DNA from: Gemmatimonadota bacterium
GTDB lineage: Bacteria; Gemmatimonadota; Gemmatimonadetes; Gemmatimonadales; GWC2-71-9
Direction of reading: 5' to 3'
Assembly (NCBI GenBank): GCA_024640185.1
Contig: JAHEFN010000075.1
Coordinates: forward strand, 1 to 9,354
DNA length: 9,354 nt
Shown: positions 7,949 to 9,354 of the stretch, piece after piece
How positions within the stretch are numbered: the first letter of the stretch is position 1
How the letters are laid out: each line of letters opens with the position of its first letter
The notes under the pieces: model-generated
What the model was told of the DNA's origin: nothing
The model's database searches: none
Seen by the model: only the letters and a program-made list of their open reading frames with translations
Made by a program: the position numbers and the translations under genes

Positions 7949-7969
7949 ATCAGCGAATCAGCGAATCAG
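7949..7969 (+). repeat. Tandem octamer ATCAGCGA, about 2.6 copies
   Basis: Two exact ATCAGCGA units are followed by ATCAG, ending just before the ribosome binding site of the fucosidase gene. A change in copy number would alter the leader length. Confidence 0.85.
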
Positions 7970-7983
7970 GGGATCCTCCAACC

Positions 7984-9327
7984 ATGACGCTATCCCGACG
8001 CGACTTTCTTGCGGCCTCGGCGCTGGCACTGCCAGCCCAGCGGCTGCGCCTTGACCATTTCATGCCCGGCCGTGCCGACCGGATGGATTGGTGGCGTGAG
8101 GCTCGCTTTGGGCTCTTTCTGCACTGGGGGCTCTACAGCATCCTGGCCGGGACCTGGCGGGAGGATGAGCGCTGGGCCGAGTGGATCCGCAACAATGCCG
8201 AGATCCCGGTCGACGAGTACGACCACCTCGCGGCCCTCTGGAATCCAGCGGAGTTCGACCCCGATCGTTGGGCCGAAATGGCCTGGGGTGCCGGGATGCG
8301 GTACGTGGTGCTCACCACCAAGCACCACGACGGCTTCTGCCTCTGGGATTCAGCGGTTGGCGGGTTTGATGTCGCCGCCACCCCCGGCGGTCGTGACATC
8401 TGCCGTGAGCTCGCGGCCGCGTTCCGGCGGCGGGGCTTCCGGATCGGCTGGTACCACTCGATCATGGACTGGCATCACCCTGATTACCTGCCGCGGCGCG
8501 AATGGGAGCAGGAGCGTCGGCCGGCGGCCGGTGCCGACTACGACCGCTATGAGCGCTACCTCCACGCCCAAGTCACCGAGTTGTTGACGGCGTATGGCCC
8601 GGTCGACGTGCTCTGGTTTGATGGCCAGTGGGAGGGGACCTGGACCCACGAACGCGCCGGTCGATTGCACCGACTGATCTCGCGCTTGGCCCCCGACTGC
8701 CTGATCAACGATCGGATCAACGGCGCCGGGACACCCGAGGGGGGTCGCCTGGGCGACTTCGGCACCCCGGAGAACACGATCCCCGACACCGGTGTTCCGG
8801 GCAAGGACTGGGAGTCGTGCATCACCATGAACGACAACTGGGGCTACAAGCGGCAGGACGGCAACTGGAAGTCCCCGCGCCGCCTCGCCGAGATCGTGGT
8901 GGAGACCGCCTCGAAGGGCGGCAACCTGTTGCTCAACGTCGGGCCAATGGCCGATGGGCTCTTCCCGCCGCCGTCGGTCGATCGACTCAGGTCATTGGGA
9001 GCCTGGATGGCGGTGCATGGCGACTTCATCCGCGGCAGCACAGCATCACGGTTCGCGGACGTCAGTCGCTTCCGTGCCGTGACCCAAGGGAATCGGGCTC
9101 ACCTCTTCGTGCATGATTGGCGTCCGGGCCCGCTGCTGTTGTCCAACCTGACCACCAGGCCGACACGTGCCCGATTGGTTCATCACGACGCCACGGCGAC
9201 CGACCTGGTCATCCAACTCTGGGACGACCAACCGGTGGTGATCCTGCCCGAGGTCGGCGAACCGTCGCTGCTGCCGTGCCTCACCCTCGAGTTCGACGGC
9301 CCCTGGTCGATCGGCTTGGCGCCGTAG
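7984..9327 (+). CDS. Exported alpha-L-fucosidase, GH29 family
   Basis: A 447-residue glycoside hydrolase that releases L-fucose from glycans with retention of configuration. Residues 1-18 carry a Tat signal (SRRDFLAASALALPA), so it is probably exported folded. Family GH29 blocks are in order: FGLFLHWGLYS with H47, VVLTTKHHDGFCLWDS with H114 and H115, GWYHSIMDWHHPDY, then VDVLWFDGQWEG with D213 as the expected nucleophile. FGTPENTIP (E263), DWESCITMNDNWGY (E277) and LLLNVGPMADG follow. The acid/base glutamate varies in GH29; I cannot assign it between E263, E277 and others. The protein has the catalytic barrel and a short C-terminal beta region, with no carbohydrate-binding or Ig-like extra domain visible. 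The start is set by the twin-arginine signal; AGGGG at 7968-7972 is a weak, rather distant ribosome binding site. It is codirectional with the phosphodiesterase gene but separated by the repeat-rich spacer, so probably transcribed separately. Confidence 0.95.
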   Translation: MTLSRRDFLAASALALPAQRLRLDHFMPGRADRMDWWREARFGLFLHWGLYSILAGTWREDERWAEWIRNNAEIPVDEYDHLAALWNPAEFDPDRWAEMAWGAGMRYVVLTTKHHDGFCLWDSAVGGFDVAATPGGRDICRELAAAFRRRGFRIGWYHSIMDWHHPDYLPRREWEQERRPAAGADYDRYERYLHAQVTELLTAYGPVDVLWFDGQWEGTWTHERAGRLHRLISRLAPDCLINDRINGAGTPEGGRLGDFGTPENTIPDTGVPGKDWESCITMNDNWGYKRQDGNWKSPRRLAEIVVETASKGGNLLLNVGPMADGLFPPPSVDRLRSLGAWMAVHGDFIRGSTASRFADVSRFRAVTQGNRAHLFVHDWRPGPLLLSNLTTRPTRARLVHHDATATDLVIQLWDDQPVVILPEVGEPSLLPCLTLEFDGPWSIGLAP

Positions 9328-9354
9328 CATCATTCGCCGAAGCCGGCCCTTGCT

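Larger units (their letters stand above)
7679..7983. other. Repeat-rich non-coding spacer
   Basis: A 305-base gap with no credible gene. A frame open from ATG 7771 runs into the fucosidase, but it is made of repeat sequence and would bury the Tat signal. The spacer holds tandem CGGAGAC units, three copies of a GAGCGAAG-type element, a 46-48 base direct repeat and tandem ATCAGCGA units. A weak ribosome binding site, AGGGG (7968-7972), serves the next gene. Confidence 0.75.

Noticed and set aside
7694..7969. A possible CRISPR array
   Set aside because: There are only two long repeat copies with an eight-base gap, the copies are imperfect, and no cas gene is present; the spacing is not that of repeats and unique spacers.
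7771..7983. A 71-codon N-terminal extension of the fucosidase
   Set aside because: It is translated repeat sequence and would place the twin-arginine signal internally; the ATG at 7984 fits the export signal.

Overview
The window is high-GC bacterial DNA (roughly two-thirds G+C), densely coding and with no mobile element, tRNA, rRNA or CRISPR array. The gene mix (small QFF-type outer-membrane beta-barrel paralogs, a DUF885 metallopeptidase, an exported alpha-L-fucosidase, a short Hsp20), the strong GGAGG ribosome binding sites and the heptamer/octamer-rich spacer suggest a Gram-negative soil or sediment lineage. Gemmatimonadota is my best guess, from gestalt rather than a marker gene.

Layout. 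(1) 1-976, minus strand: two tandem paralogous genes for small secreted, probably outer-membrane beta-barrel proteins. The first is cut by the window edge. Each has its own similar promoter-like element, and a perfect 19-bp hairpin lies between them. (2) 1213-5850, plus strand: a TPP riboswitch, then thiC (HMP-phosphate synthase), a DUF885 zinc-peptidase-like secreted protein and a ten-helix membrane protein. The last two junctions are ATGA overlaps, so the three genes look like one translationally coupled operon under thiamine control, closed by tandem hairpins. (3) 5858-6389: a compact stress unit made of a -24/-12 (sigma-54-like) promoter match, a leader made almost wholly of hairpins with possible Shine-Dalgarno masking, a 125-residue small heat-shock protein, and a terminator hairpin. 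(4) 6464-7678: a lipoprotein phosphodiesterase/nucleotide pyrophosphatase of the alkaline phosphatase superfamily. (5) 7679-7983: a 305-base non-coding spacer full of short tandem and direct repeats. (6) 7984-9327: a Tat-exported GH29 alpha-L-fucosidase.

The most interesting items are the candidate heat-shock leader with its sigma-54-like promoter, the thiamine-riboswitch operon carrying two genes with no known thiamine role, the duplicated promoter of the barrel paralogs, and the repeat cluster at 7694-7969, in which a conserved 16-base core is flanked by different but self-complementary arms. I found no convincing new defence or mobile system here.
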